33,731 nucleotides of DNA from Blastocatellia bacterium (GTDB taxonomy: Bacteria; Acidobacteriota; Blastocatellia; HR10; J050): positions 1 through 33,731 of the forward strand of contig JANWZE010000005.1 in the NCBI GenBank assembly GCA_025054955.1, read 5' to 3'. Numbering within the stretch: position 1 is the first letter of the stretch; each line of letters begins with the position of its first letter. Under the pieces are notes generated by a model. That model worked only from the letters and a program-made list of their open reading frames with translations. It ran no database searches and had not been told where the DNA came from. The position numbers and the translations under genes were made by a program. Shown piece by piece: positions 14,970 through 22,972 of the stretch.

Positions 14970-16097
14970 ATGACAACCATCTTCTGTCGCGCGCTCACTT
15001 GGATAAGTCGAGTCATCGCCGCGGCCATTTGTCTGGCCGTCGCGCACGGCAGCGCGCAAGCGCAATTCGTCTACGTCAATAACGAGACATTTCCCAACAC
15101 AGTCTCAGCGTTTCGGGTCAATCCTGATGGGTCATTGGCGCCGGTTCCCGGCTCACCGTTTGCCACCAACGACGGAAAGCGAGCTAATCGGCTCGACGGT
15201 TACTCCAACGCTACAATCGCAGTCAAAGGCAATTTCCTATTTGCGCTCAACCCGACGAGCGATTCTGTCAGTGTGTTCACCATCCAATCTAACGGCGCGT
15301 TGACGCTCGTTCCGGGTTCGCCCTTCCCAACCGGCGGTCAGCATCCGGTGGCTCTTGCTGTTGCGCCCAATGGCGAGCTGTTGTTCATTGTCCACTTTCT
15401 CAACAACGTGCTCAGCGTCTTTCGCGTCTCGTCGGGTGGGCAACTGACGCGCGCGGCCGGCTCGCCGGTCAGCTTGCGGCCGATGACGTTTTCATCCGGC
15501 TTGGCTATAGATTCAACAGGCACACGATTGTTCATCGGCGGATTCAAAAAGCTCGGCGTCTATAGCGTCAGTGCCGAAGGTCAGGTGGAACGACTCGGCG
15601 ACTTGATTGACACAGAGCTTAGTGTGCAGGCTATAGCGATCACGCCCAACAATCGCTTCGTGTACGCTGTTGGCCAAGACGCTGAGGGCATCGGGGCATT
15701 CCGTTTTTCTAATGATCAGCTCAGCCCGCTGGCCGGGGCTCCGTTCCTTGACGCCGGTATGGGACGCCTCCTGGGACTGGCGGTCAATCCAGCCGGCGAC
15801 TTGCTCACCACCACATCGGTCGGACAAGCCGGCGTCTACCTGTTTCGCATCAATGCCAACGGCAGCTTGAGAGACGCCGAAGGCTCACCGTATTCCATCG
15901 CGGTGACTCGTCCTCAGCCGATTTGCTTCAATACGCGAGGAACACTGGCGTTCACCACCGATCCGACCATTCGCAAAATTCGTGTGCTACAGGTTGACCG
16001 ACGCACATTCGTTGAAATTGCTTCATCGCCTTTCGACCTCGGTCATGCCAGCGCGCGTCCCACCGGCATCGCCGTCACCGGCACTCGTGATCCGTAA
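14970..16097 (+). CDS. Exported beta-propeller protein, lactonase-like family
   Basis: This is a 375-residue protein with a Sec signal peptide (ISRVIAAAICLAVAHGSAQA, cleavage before QFVYV). ATG 14970 is preceded by TAGGAG at good spacing. The mature part consists of repeated blades with the signature FRVNPDGSLAPVPGSPF, FTIQSNGALTLVPGSPFPTG and FRINANGSLRDAEGSPYS, matching the seven-bladed lactonase/6-phosphogluconolactonase-like family. Most exported members are structural or binding propellers, and no catalytic assignment is made. It ends the plus-strand unit and converges with the sulfatase-like gene. Confidence 0.83.
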   Translation: MTTIFCRALTWISRVIAAAICLAVAHGSAQAQFVYVNNETFPNTVSAFRVNPDGSLAPVPGSPFATNDGKRANRLDGYSNATIAVKGNFLFALNPTSDSVSVFTIQSNGALTLVPGSPFPTGGQHPVALAVAPNGELLFIVHFLNNVLSVFRVSSGGQLTRAAGSPVSLRPMTFSSGLAIDSTGTRLFIGGFKKLGVYSVSAEGQVERLGDLIDTELSVQAIAITPNNRFVYAVGQDAEGIGAFRFSNDQLSPLAGAPFLDAGMGRLLGLAVNPAGDLLTTTSVGQAGVYLFRINANGSLRDAEGSPYSIAVTRPQPICFNTRGTLAFTTDPTIRKIRVLQVDRRTFVEIASSPFDLGHASARPTGIAVTGTRDP

Positions 16098-16132
16098 TTC
16101 AACTTACGGCCCACGAGCTAGGAGCCACGGTC
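16086..16132. repeat. Family B repeat, copy B3
   Basis: The segment runs CGTGATCCGTAATTCAACTT, then GGCCCACGAGC and GAGCCACGGTCAC. This is a decayed version of the B2 arrangement (ATC-CGTGAT words, then a CCACGAGCCACGG block). It lies between two converging genes and overlaps the last codons of the propeller gene. Confidence 0.55.
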
Positions 16133-17849
16133 ACCTCTGAGCCGACGAGCGCAGCCGGGCGGTCACGTCGAAAAACTTGTAGAGATGCTGATGATCTACG
16201 AAGGCGTAGCTCCGGTCTGGCAACTGAGGTAATGTCGCACCAAAGTAGGCACTGAGCACCACGCGGAATGAGTTGACCGGCGTGATCTCAGGATAAAGCG
16301 CGTTAGCCCTGTTCGTGGGAAATCCGAAATCCGGAGCACGAAATCCGAAACGCTTCGGATTTCGGATTTGGGGTTTCGGATTTTTCCCCGTGGCGTCTAC
16401 GTCGGGCAGATAATACGCATTGAGAATGCCCATCTTTTCTCGCAGTTCCTCATCAGTCGCTTTGGTCCAATCGAATGTCGCTTCTTGACGCTCATATCGC
16501 AGTGGAAAGGGACCTTCGTCGGCTTGCAGGATGATGATCGGCGGTGTCTCTGAACGTGACAGAAGTTGATCCACCAGTTGCTGCAGCAGGTGATTGGTAT
16601 AGGCTAGTTGTTCTGTGTAATTTTGCGTGCGCGTCCGCGCAGCCACTTCGCTTAATGAGAGAAAGCGACCATCGCGAGCAAAAACATAAGGAGGATGAGG
16701 CACTAAAAAATGAGCAAACACAAACGTGGGTTGTTTGATAGCTGGCACGTCAGCAAGGCGCGCGAATTGATAGCGCGTCCGTCGCCACTGCTCAGATCGT
16801 TCATCGAGCACACCTGTCTTGACACTGAACGGATAGAAGAGCGTCATTTGATACAAGACGCGCGAAAATTCCGGGAGCGAATAGAGGTTGATATTGACAT
16901 CAGCGTGTGGATTCTCGCTTGTCGGATGCCACCAGCTTCCTACGTGAATGAACTGATAGCCCTTTGCTTTGAAAAAGCGCCACAGCTTGTAATCGCGCAC
17001 TCGCTGATAGAGCGGCGTCCAATCATTGGATTGGTCGCCGTATTGCTCGCGAACATCATCTAGAAACATCATATTCAACGAGGAGGCCAGCGAGTGAGCT
17101 GTCTTGGGATAATTCGATCGAGCCTGCGCAACGACATAAAACCCGCGCTGCTCCAGCCACGATAAAAACGGACGATTGTCAAACCCGTATGCCTCGCGCA
17201 ACACATCGGCGCTGGCGTAGCGATCCAGAATGATGTAGTAGACATCGGGCAGTGCAGGTTGATCAGCAGGCGTCCTGGCCGATGAGGTTGATTGTTGCTC
17301 TGCCGGCAAGCGCGAAATGGTTAATTCGGGTTCCACCTTAGCCCACGCGCTGATGCCCTTCCCTTCAGCAGCCGGACGAGCCGCGCGCGCCGTCACGCTA
17401 TAACTGATGATGCTCAGCAGCGGCATCAGTACAAGAGCGCCGGCCACCAGATTAAACAGTGAGGTGAACTGCTCAGCGCGTGCTTTCGTGCGTGTGATCC
17501 ACCACGCGACGCCGATAAACGGGATCACCCATATCGCCATGTAGCGAAATGTGACGTTGAGCAACGGACTGACCGACCACAACACTTGCGCCAGATCAAA
17601 CGTCGGGCCATAGGCGATAATCATGATCCAGACGACCGACGCCCACAGGCCCGCCTTGTGCCGTTCGTTCATCAACCATCGGAAGCTTCGCTCCAGCAGG
17701 AACACAAACCCGCCGGCCACTAACATCGGCAGCAACAGTTGATCCAGACCGACGCGCCCTAGGTTGCTCGAATACAACGAGAGCACCGGGAAGAATGCCA
17801 GCAAAAACGGATGAACCACCGGCGACCCCTTGGACTTTTGAGCGGTCAT
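16131..17849 (-). CDS. Sulfatase-like (alkaline phosphatase superfamily) membrane protein with in-frame repeat insertion
   Basis: This is a 572-residue protein with five or six N-terminal membrane helices (VVHPFLLAFFPVLSLYSSN onward) and an extracytoplasmic alkaline-phosphatase-type domain. Motifs are DVYYIILDRYASADVLREAY, NYPKTAHSLASSLNM (likely Thr nucleophile region), FVFAHFLVPHPPYVF and IIILQADEGPFP. The sulfatase-like family includes phosphoglycerol and phosphoethanolamine transferases, and substrate is unknown. Near residue 500 about 29 residues (GKNPKPQIRNPKRFGFRAPD... to FPTNRAN) come from repeat A10. The paralogue at 20152 has only two residues between VD and ALYP there. ATG 17849 lies 13 nt after the methyltransferase stop; a TTG at 17885 is the alternative. 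Confidence 0.85.
   Translation of the reverse strand: MTAQKSKGSPVVHPFLLAFFPVLSLYSSNLGRVGLDQLLLPMLVAGGFVFLLERSFRWLMNERHKAGLWASVVWIMIIAYGPTFDLAQVLWSVSPLLNVTFRYMAIWVIPFIGVAWWITRTKARAEQFTSLFNLVAGALVLMPLLSIISYSVTARAARPAAEGKGISAWAKVEPELTISRLPAEQQSTSSARTPADQPALPDVYYIILDRYASADVLREAYGFDNRPFLSWLEQRGFYVVAQARSNYPKTAHSLASSLNMMFLDDVREQYGDQSNDWTPLYQRVRDYKLWRFFKAKGYQFIHVGSWWHPTSENPHADVNINLYSLPEFSRVLYQMTLFYPFSVKTGVLDERSEQWRRTRYQFARLADVPAIKQPTFVFAHFLVPHPPYVFARDGRFLSLSEVAARTRTQNYTEQLAYTNHLLQQLVDQLLSRSETPPIIILQADEGPFPLRYERQEATFDWTKATDEELREKMGILNAYYLPDVDATGKNPKPQIRNPKRFGFRAPDFGFPTNRANALYPEITPVNSFRVVLSAYFGATLPQLPDRSYAFVDHQHLYKFFDVTARLRSSAQR
16307..16392. repeat. Family A element, copy A10, in frame inside a sulfatase-like gene
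   Basis: Decayed caps (CCCTGTTCGTGGG and CCCCGTGG) enclose AAATCCGAAATCCGGAGCAC arms and a centre GAAACGCTTCGG. The frame is open throughout. Net extra length relative to the paralogue is 29 codons (87 nt), close to the element's own length. Confidence 0.9.
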
Positions 17850-17862
17850 GTGGATGCTCGAT

Positions 17863-19275
17863 TCAACACTCAACCAGATGCTCAACCCGATCTCGCCTGC
17901 GCATCAGATACAAGGTTCGTTCGGAACCCTCAATCTGGACCGACCGACGAATCGTGAAGTAATGCTGAAACGCCTGCTCAAACATCACCTGCGTATAAGT
18001 TGGGAAAACGTCCTGGCGCGTCGCGAGCAAGCGCCGCACCTGCGAGTCGCTCTTAGGCACAAACTCAATGATCAGCCATTGACCCACACGGCTGAAAAAG
18101 CGCGCCAGGTGGTCAAGCGGTACGTTATTGGAGATCGCCAAATGATGAATCAGGGCCAACGCCATGACCAAATCCACCGGACCGCGCTCCAATAACGACA
18201 TACGCTCCTGATGCGCCCATCCCAAGCTGGGACTCGGATTGGTCAAATCCAACACCAACGGCAACAGATGTGGCTCGGCTTGTCGGCTGCGCTGATAATT
18301 CTTTTCGACTGCTGCCGGGTCTATATCGAAAGCAATGGTCTGAATCCCGCGGTCGCTGGCCAACCGACTGAATCGTCCATCATTGGCGCCCAGGTCCCAG
18401 ACCATCCACGGGTCAGCCTCGGCTAGAAATTCAGAAACGAGCTGATGCTTGTGCTGCATCGCCTCGGATGAGTAGTTTGTGTTCTCGTAATACTCAGCCC
18501 ACTCGGTTCCCCGCGGCTGCCACCTCATCGCGCCGACGGTGGCTTCCAGATGAGCAATCAAGCCCTCAAACGCCCGGCGGGTCATCCTGGCTCGCTCGAT
18601 GTTGACTGCTTTGTTCGCGTAATGTCGTTGACTCTTGGCATGCAGATGAATGTGCGACAGCAAAGCGAATCGGCACACGGTTCGCCACGGCAACAACCGG
18701 CTTGCCAGGTCCAACGGCACGCCGTCTATGTTGACGCGAAGCAATTGGCTCAGTCGAATATCGGTGTGTTGCATCAACGCCAGCGGCGCGAGAAAATGCT
18801 GGCAAAACTGCCGGTACGCCACCCACGGACGACCTTCGCGGTATGGCTCGAATGAGAGTGTGTCAATGAACACCGGCTTGCCCCGCCAGAATTGAATGTT
18901 ATAGGCGCTACAATCCTTCAATGACATGTCGAAGGCCAGCGCCATTTTCTGTATCCGCAAGGTGCTGAGCGCTGCGTCTTTCAATTGACTGAAACACCAC
19001 TCGTAGGGGTACGAGATGAAGGGGATGGGTTCCGGACGAATCACTTTGTAAGCGGCGACCGACCTGTTGGTCTGGGCGCGTACCTCCTCATGAGGAATGA
19101 GCAACGCCTCAGCCACCAGACGATCATACAGGCCGCTGCTCATCAGCCGATCATAGGAGTCGCGACCGAGCAGGCTGATCTGCCGGTAGAGCACGCCGTC
19201 GCGCCAAAAGACAAATCCGCTGGGATCACGAAACGATCCCCCCACCCGTCCGTTAACGGTTGACGTTATCATCAT
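17863..19275 (-). CDS. Class I SAM-dependent methyltransferase, NoeA-like
   Basis: This is a 470-residue protein. An N-terminal region (SFRDPSGFVFWRDGVLYRQI, SSGLYDRLVAEALLIPHEEV) is characteristic of large methyltransferases named after the nodulation protein NoeA. The Rossmann core starts at about residue 290 with WDLGANDGRFSRLASDRG (motif I), then IAFDIDPAAVEKNY (acidic residue for ribose) and LALIHHLAISNNVP. The acceptor is unknown. It starts inside the end of the upstream small membrane gene (23-nt overlap) and ends 13 nt before the sulfatase-like gene, so the three form one operon. Two adjacent ATGs (19275 and 19272) exist and the ribosome-binding site is weak, which fits translational coupling. 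Confidence 0.85.
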   Translation of the reverse strand: MMITSTVNGRVGGSFRDPSGFVFWRDGVLYRQISLLGRDSYDRLMSSGLYDRLVAEALLIPHEEVRAQTNRSVAAYKVIRPEPIPFISYPYEWCFSQLKDAALSTLRIQKMALAFDMSLKDCSAYNIQFWRGKPVFIDTLSFEPYREGRPWVAYRQFCQHFLAPLALMQHTDIRLSQLLRVNIDGVPLDLASRLLPWRTVCRFALLSHIHLHAKSQRHYANKAVNIERARMTRRAFEGLIAHLEATVGAMRWQPRGTEWAEYYENTNYSSEAMQHKHQLVSEFLAEADPWMVWDLGANDGRFSRLASDRGIQTIAFDIDPAAVEKNYQRSRQAEPHLLPLVLDLTNPSPSLGWAHQERMSLLERGPVDLVMALALIHHLAISNNVPLDHLARFFSRVGQWLIIEFVPKSDSQVRRLLATRQDVFPTYTQVMFEQAFQHYFTIRRSVQIEGSERTLYLMRRRDRVEHLVEC

Positions 19276-19492
19276 CGGGTTGTCGCTTGGAAATCAAACT
19301 GGAGAGGAACTGCCGGCCACGCTGCCAGTACATCTTCAGCGTCAGGCCCGCGCCCAAGAGGGCGGCAATGATGAATTGCAAAATGAAACTTCCGCTTCCA
19401 GGATCAACATAAGCATGGGCCTCAGGCGCCCATATCAGGCCACACAGGGCGATGAGCAACAACATCCTCATTGCATGATGCCAACTTTTCAT
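19253..19492 (-). CDS. Small secreted/membrane protein with DPGSGS motif
   Basis: This is a 79-residue protein with a signal peptide (MRMLLLIALCGLIWAPEAHA) followed by AYVDPGSGSFILQFIIAALL, a hydrophobic helix and a basic tail. Similar tiny proteins with AYxDPGxGS occur beside sulfatase-like and NoeA-like genes in several phyla (from memory, not checked). The function is unknown; a membrane partner of the sulfatase-like protein is inference. ATG 19492 was chosen because GAGGTG lies 6 nt upstream; a GTG at 19501 is in frame. It is the first gene of the minus-strand unit and overlaps the methyltransferase by 23 nt. Confidence 0.75.
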   Translation of the reverse strand: MKSWHHAMRMLLLIALCGLIWAPEAHAYVDPGSGSFILQFIIAALLGAGLTLKMYWQRGRQFLSSLISKRQPDDDNVNR

Positions 19493-19663
19493 ACCTGTCA
19501 CCTCACGACTGTATTGGTCAATACCGTCGCAAATCTTGCAACCGGCGTGCCGCTACCAGCCCGCAGATCCCGTCGCTCGTAGGTTGGGTTATCTCATGAG
19601 GGATTGGCTCCTATGCTCGGCTCCAGCGGCACAGCCCAAGCCGAGGAGTGACCAACCTGTTCA

Positions 19664-19715
19664 ATTGTGAAAAACATGATTCACCTGGATGAAACAGCTC
19701 TTTTCAACCTTGACC
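19664..19715. repeat. Family C dyad element, copy C3
   Basis: TGTGAAAAACATGATTCACC, then TGGATGAAACAGCTC, TTTTCAACC and TTGACCC. It shares TGATTCA with C2 and CAGCT(C)TTTTCAAC-like with C1. It is about 170 nt upstream of the small membrane protein gene. Between 19493 and 19663 I see no other clear structure. Confidence 0.5.
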
Positions 19716-19721
19716 CACTCA

Positions 19722-20131
19722 CCCTCTTCGAGGGAAACCCCAAATCCGAATATCGAAATCCGAAGGCCCTCTTCGAGGGAAATCCCAAATCCGAATATCG
19801 AAATCCGAAAACTCTCTTCGAGCGAAATCCGAAGCCCTCTTCGAGGGAAATCCCAAATCCGAATATCGAAACCCGAAGCCCTCTTCGAAGGGAAATTCCA
19901 AGCACGAAATCCGAAATTCGAAACGTTTCGGAGTTCGTGCTTCGAATTTCGGATTTCCCCGCAGGGGCTTGGGGTTTCGTGCTTCGGATTTCCCCGCAGG
20001 GGTCGCAGGGGCTTCGGCACGCCGGTTGCTCATCTCCCAACGCGCCAGCAGGGAAATCCCGAGCACGCCAGTCCGAAATCCTAAACGTTTCGGGTTTCGG
20101 ATTTGGGGTTTCGGATTTCCCTCGAAGAGGG
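19722..20131. repeat. Family A element array, copy A11
   Basis: A 410-nt array holds five or more partial units. Each begins with CCCTCTTCGAGGG or a variant and continues AAATCCCAAATCCGAATATC. One centre CCGAAACGTTTCGG, two CCCCGCAGGGG caps, a divergent unit (CCAGCAGGGAAATCCCGAGC) and a final CCCTCGAAGAGGG cap follow. At least five of six frames are open across about 19,720-20,020. It lies between divergent units and ends 20 nt before the second sulfatase-like gene. Confidence 0.92.
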
Positions 20132-20151
20132 TTATGGTGAGGCTTGGATAT

Positions 20152-21756
20152 ATGGAACAACCGCGCAACTCACATCTAGACCATCATCACCAAGACAATC
20201 GAGCGGCGAAGCCGACCCGCGTGATTCATCCATTCTTGTTCGCCATCTTCCCGACGCTGGCCCTCTTTGCCCACAATACCGGCCAGACATTCCTTGGCGA
20301 AATCCTTTGGCCAATGGTCGTCTCGTTCGTCTTTGCCGCGGCGCTTCTGGCAATCACCCAACGAACGCTGCGAGATTCTCACCGAGCGGGCATTGTTGTC
20401 TCTATCTTCCTCGCTCTTGTGTTTAGCTACGGGCATCTGGTGCAAGCCATTCAATGGCGGATCGGCGCTCTGACGATCACGCCGGGCTATCTTTTGTTGG
20501 TCATTCCGGCTATCGTGGCGCTACTGGCCGCGGTGCGCGCGCGCCGATCGCTTGAGCCTTTCACCCGTATCCTCAACGTGACGGCCATCGCGCTCGTGAT
20601 GATGCCGCTGCTGAACATCGTTGCCGCCGACTTGCGCCCCGCCACGGCGCAGCAGCCAGAGCTCACCAGCGAACTTGTTGATCGGCCCGCGTTCTCCTCA
20701 ACCGGCTCCGCCTCAAGCTCGGACGCTCTCCCCGACATCTACTACATCGTCTTCGACCGCTACGCGCGCGCCGACACGCTCAAAGAGTTTTATGGATTCG
20801 ACAATAGCCAATTCCTAAACGGCCTGGTGCAACGGGGTTTTTATGTCGCCAGCCAAAGCCGCGCCAATTACCTGAACACAGCGCAATCACTTCCCTGCTC
20901 GCTCAACATGAGGCACATCACCGACCTGAGCCAAACCGTCGGAGAAAACTCTGACGATATGAAGCCGCTCTACGCCATGTTGCAGGATTACACCGTGTGG
21001 CGCTTCCTCAAGGCGCGAGGCTACCAGTTCATTCACCTGGGAAGCTGGTGGCAACCGACGCGCCACAATAAGCACGCCGACCGCAACATCAACCTCTACA
21101 GCCTACCGGAATTTTCCCAGATTCTCTATCAAACTACCCTGCTCTATCCGCTCGGATTGAAATTCGGCATCTGCGATAAGAACCGCGAACAATGGAAGCG
21201 CGTCCTTTACAAGTTTGACCAACTTGCCAACATCCCGGCGATGTCGCAACCGAAATTTGTGTTTGCCCATTTTCTGCTACCCCACGATCCGTACGTGTTC
21301 GACCAGGACGGCCGCTTCGTCACACCGGAGGATGCGCGCAGCAAAAGTCGCCGGGAGCTCTATGTCAACCAATTGGTCTTCACCAATCGCAAAGCGATCG
21401 AGGCAATTGATCACATCCTGACACGTTCAGCCAGGCCGCCGATCATTGTTGTACAAGCCGACGAGGGACCATTTCCATTGAACCGGCCACAAGAAGAGTA
21501 CCAATCCCCGACATTCGACTGGCGGACGCTCACACGCGCTGAGTGGAACCAGAAAATGCGCATTCTGAACGCCTACCATTTGCCCGGTGTTGACTCATCC
21601 GCATTGTATCCATCCATTACACCGGTTAACTCATTTCGGCTCATCTTCAACATCTATTTCCAGACGAAGTTCGAGCTGCTGCCTGATGAGAGCTATGCGT
21701 TTGTGGACGCGCGGCACATCTACAAGTTCTTCAACGTCACCAAAGAAGTTGACTGA
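20152..21756 (+). CDS. Sulfatase-like (alkaline phosphatase superfamily) membrane protein, paralogue without insertion
   Basis: This is a 534-residue paralogue of the gene at 16131-17849. It has N-terminal membrane helices (VIHPFLFAIFPTLALFAHNT onward) and a periplasmic catalytic domain. Shared motifs are DIYYIVFDRYARADTLKEFY, NYLNTAQSLPCSLNM, FVFAHFLLPHDPYVF, IIVVQADEGPFPLN and the end HIYKFFNVT. The canonical metal ligand DHG is DEG in both copies. At the site of repeat A10 this copy reads GVDSSALYPSITPVNSF, giving the empty-site form. ATG 20152 has GAGG about 10 nt upstream; ATG 20134 is possible and would use the GAGGG of the repeat cap as its ribosome-binding site. Confidence 0.87.
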   Translation: MEQPRNSHLDHHHQDNRAAKPTRVIHPFLFAIFPTLALFAHNTGQTFLGEILWPMVVSFVFAAALLAITQRTLRDSHRAGIVVSIFLALVFSYGHLVQAIQWRIGALTITPGYLLLVIPAIVALLAAVRARRSLEPFTRILNVTAIALVMMPLLNIVAADLRPATAQQPELTSELVDRPAFSSTGSASSSDALPDIYYIVFDRYARADTLKEFYGFDNSQFLNGLVQRGFYVASQSRANYLNTAQSLPCSLNMRHITDLSQTVGENSDDMKPLYAMLQDYTVWRFLKARGYQFIHLGSWWQPTRHNKHADRNINLYSLPEFSQILYQTTLLYPLGLKFGICDKNREQWKRVLYKFDQLANIPAMSQPKFVFAHFLLPHDPYVFDQDGRFVTPEDARSKSRRELYVNQLVFTNRKAIEAIDHILTRSARPPIIVVQADEGPFPLNRPQEEYQSPTFDWRTLTRAEWNQKMRILNAYHLPGVDSSALYPSITPVNSFRLIFNIYFQTKFELLPDESYAFVDARHIYKFFNVTKEVD

Positions 21757-21769
21757 CAGCAACCGCCTT

Positions 21770-21805
21770 TGAAAGCGCCTCACCTTTGAAGACGCCACGT
21801 TCAGT
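21770..21805. repeat. Short direct repeat
   Basis: CCTTTGAAAGCGCC and CCTTTGAAGACGCC lie in tandem, three bases apart, just after the second sulfatase-like gene. Significance is unknown. Confidence 0.35.
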
Positions 21806-21844
21806 CCCCTCGCTGTTTGTCACTCTGAAATCCGTGATCCGCAA

Positions 21845-21962
21845 CCCCTGCGGGGAAATCCAAAATCCCAAGCCCTCTTCGAGGGAAACCCGAAATCCGA
21901 ATATCGAAATCCCAAACGTTTCGGATTTGGGATTTCGTGCTTGGGATTTCCCTCGAAGAGGG
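21845..21962. repeat. Family A palindromic element, copy A12
   Basis: The CCCCTGCGGGG cap and a short arm, a second CCCTCTTCGAGGG cap, AATATCGAAATCCC, the centre AAACGTTTCGG, and a right cap CCCTCGAAGAGGG. It occupies the middle of the 359-nt gap between the sulfatase-like and nucleotidyltransferase genes. It is the last family A element in the window. Confidence 0.9.
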
Positions 21963-22115
21963 CTACGGTTGACAGAAATCGGCACTCCGCAATTGGCATT
22001 AACCTGGCGCTGCCGCTGTGTAAGTGTTTCCACTGCATCGCGCCAATTCATCTTGCGTTCAACCTCAAACCTATGATAAAACCGCCACTCAATAACTGGC
22101 TATTTCGCTTTCCAC

Positions 22116-22859
22116 ATGAGCAAAACGATCAAAGGCGTCATCTTGGCCGGCGGGCTAGGGACACGATTGCATCCTTGCACGCTGGTGACCAACAAGCACC
22201 TGCTGCCGGTTTACAACAAACCGATGATTTATTACCCGCTGCAAACGCTCGTGGATGCCGGCATTCGTGACATCATGATCGTGACCGGCGGCAATAACGC
22301 AGGCGATTTCTTGCGCCTGCTGGGCAACGGCAAAGAGTTCGGACTGCAACATCTGAACTACGCTTACCAGCAAGGTGAAGGCGGCATCGCTGAAGCGCTC
22401 GGTCTGGCTGCCCATTTCGCTGACGGCCATCTCGTGTGTGTCATGTTGGGCGATAACGTCATCGAAAAGTCCATCGCCCCGTATGTTCAACGGTTCCTCG
22501 AGCAGGGCGCCGGAGCCAAAATCCTTCTGAAAGAAGTGCCCGACCCCCAACGATTCGGCGTCCCACAGATCGAGAACGGCCGCATTGTTCGTATCGAAGA
22601 GAAACCAGCCGTGCCCGCCTCGCCCTACGCCGTCACAGGCATCTACATGTACGATTCCGATGTGTTCGACATCATCAAACAACTGAAGCCGAGCCAGCGC
22701 GGCGAACTGGAGATCACCGATGTCAATAACGTCTACATCGAGCGAGGCCTGATGACGTATGACATCCTGGACGGTTGGTGGACCGATGCCGGCACATTCG
22801 AGAGCCTGCTCCTAGCCAACAACCTCGTGGCCCAAGCATGCCGATCGGCGGCGCGATGA
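22116..22859 (+). CDS. Sugar-1-phosphate nucleotidyltransferase, RmlA-like
   Basis: This is a 247-residue protein of the glucose-1-phosphate thymidylyltransferase family, which joins a sugar 1-phosphate to a nucleoside triphosphate to give a nucleotide sugar. The signature GVILAGGLGTRLHPCTLVTN is at the N-terminus. KHLLPVYNKPMIYYPLQTLV and the metal-site VCVMLGDNVI follow, then EVPDPQRFGVPQIE. Substrate cannot be fixed: related enzymes use dTTP or UTP. Full RmlA is about 290 residues and this short form lacks the C-terminal allosteric helices. It could supply the sugar donor for nearby surface glycosylation genes, which is inference. No strong ribosome-binding site is seen. Confidence 0.9.
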   Translation: MSKTIKGVILAGGLGTRLHPCTLVTNKHLLPVYNKPMIYYPLQTLVDAGIRDIMIVTGGNNAGDFLRLLGNGKEFGLQHLNYAYQQGEGGIAEALGLAAHFADGHLVCVMLGDNVIEKSIAPYVQRFLEQGAGAKILLKEVPDPQRFGVPQIENGRIVRIEEKPAVPASPYAVTGIYMYDSDVFDIIKQLKPSQRGELEITDVNNVYIERGLMTYDILDGWWTDAGTFESLLLANNLVAQACRSAAR

Positions 22860-22972
22860 AAATCCAGAGTCAGCCTGTTTTTTATTGGCTATCACCTTTC
22901 CGCCTCCTTCCCTGTGATGGTAAACTTCCACCTGCAATGTTCATATTCACACGAGGCTGAGAGGAGACCATC

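Noticed and set aside
16307-16392. Frameshift or pseudogene in the first sulfatase-like gene
   Set aside because: The frame stays open through the insert and all flanking motifs match the paralogue.
19722-20131. CRISPR array
   Set aside because: The units are directly adjacent, internally palindromic and variable in length, with no spacers of unique sequence and no cas genes.
19661-20168. Protein-coding genes in the repeat array
   Set aside because: Long open frames exist on both strands, but they are made entirely of repeat words and several overlap one another. They reflect the stop-free repeat, not genes.
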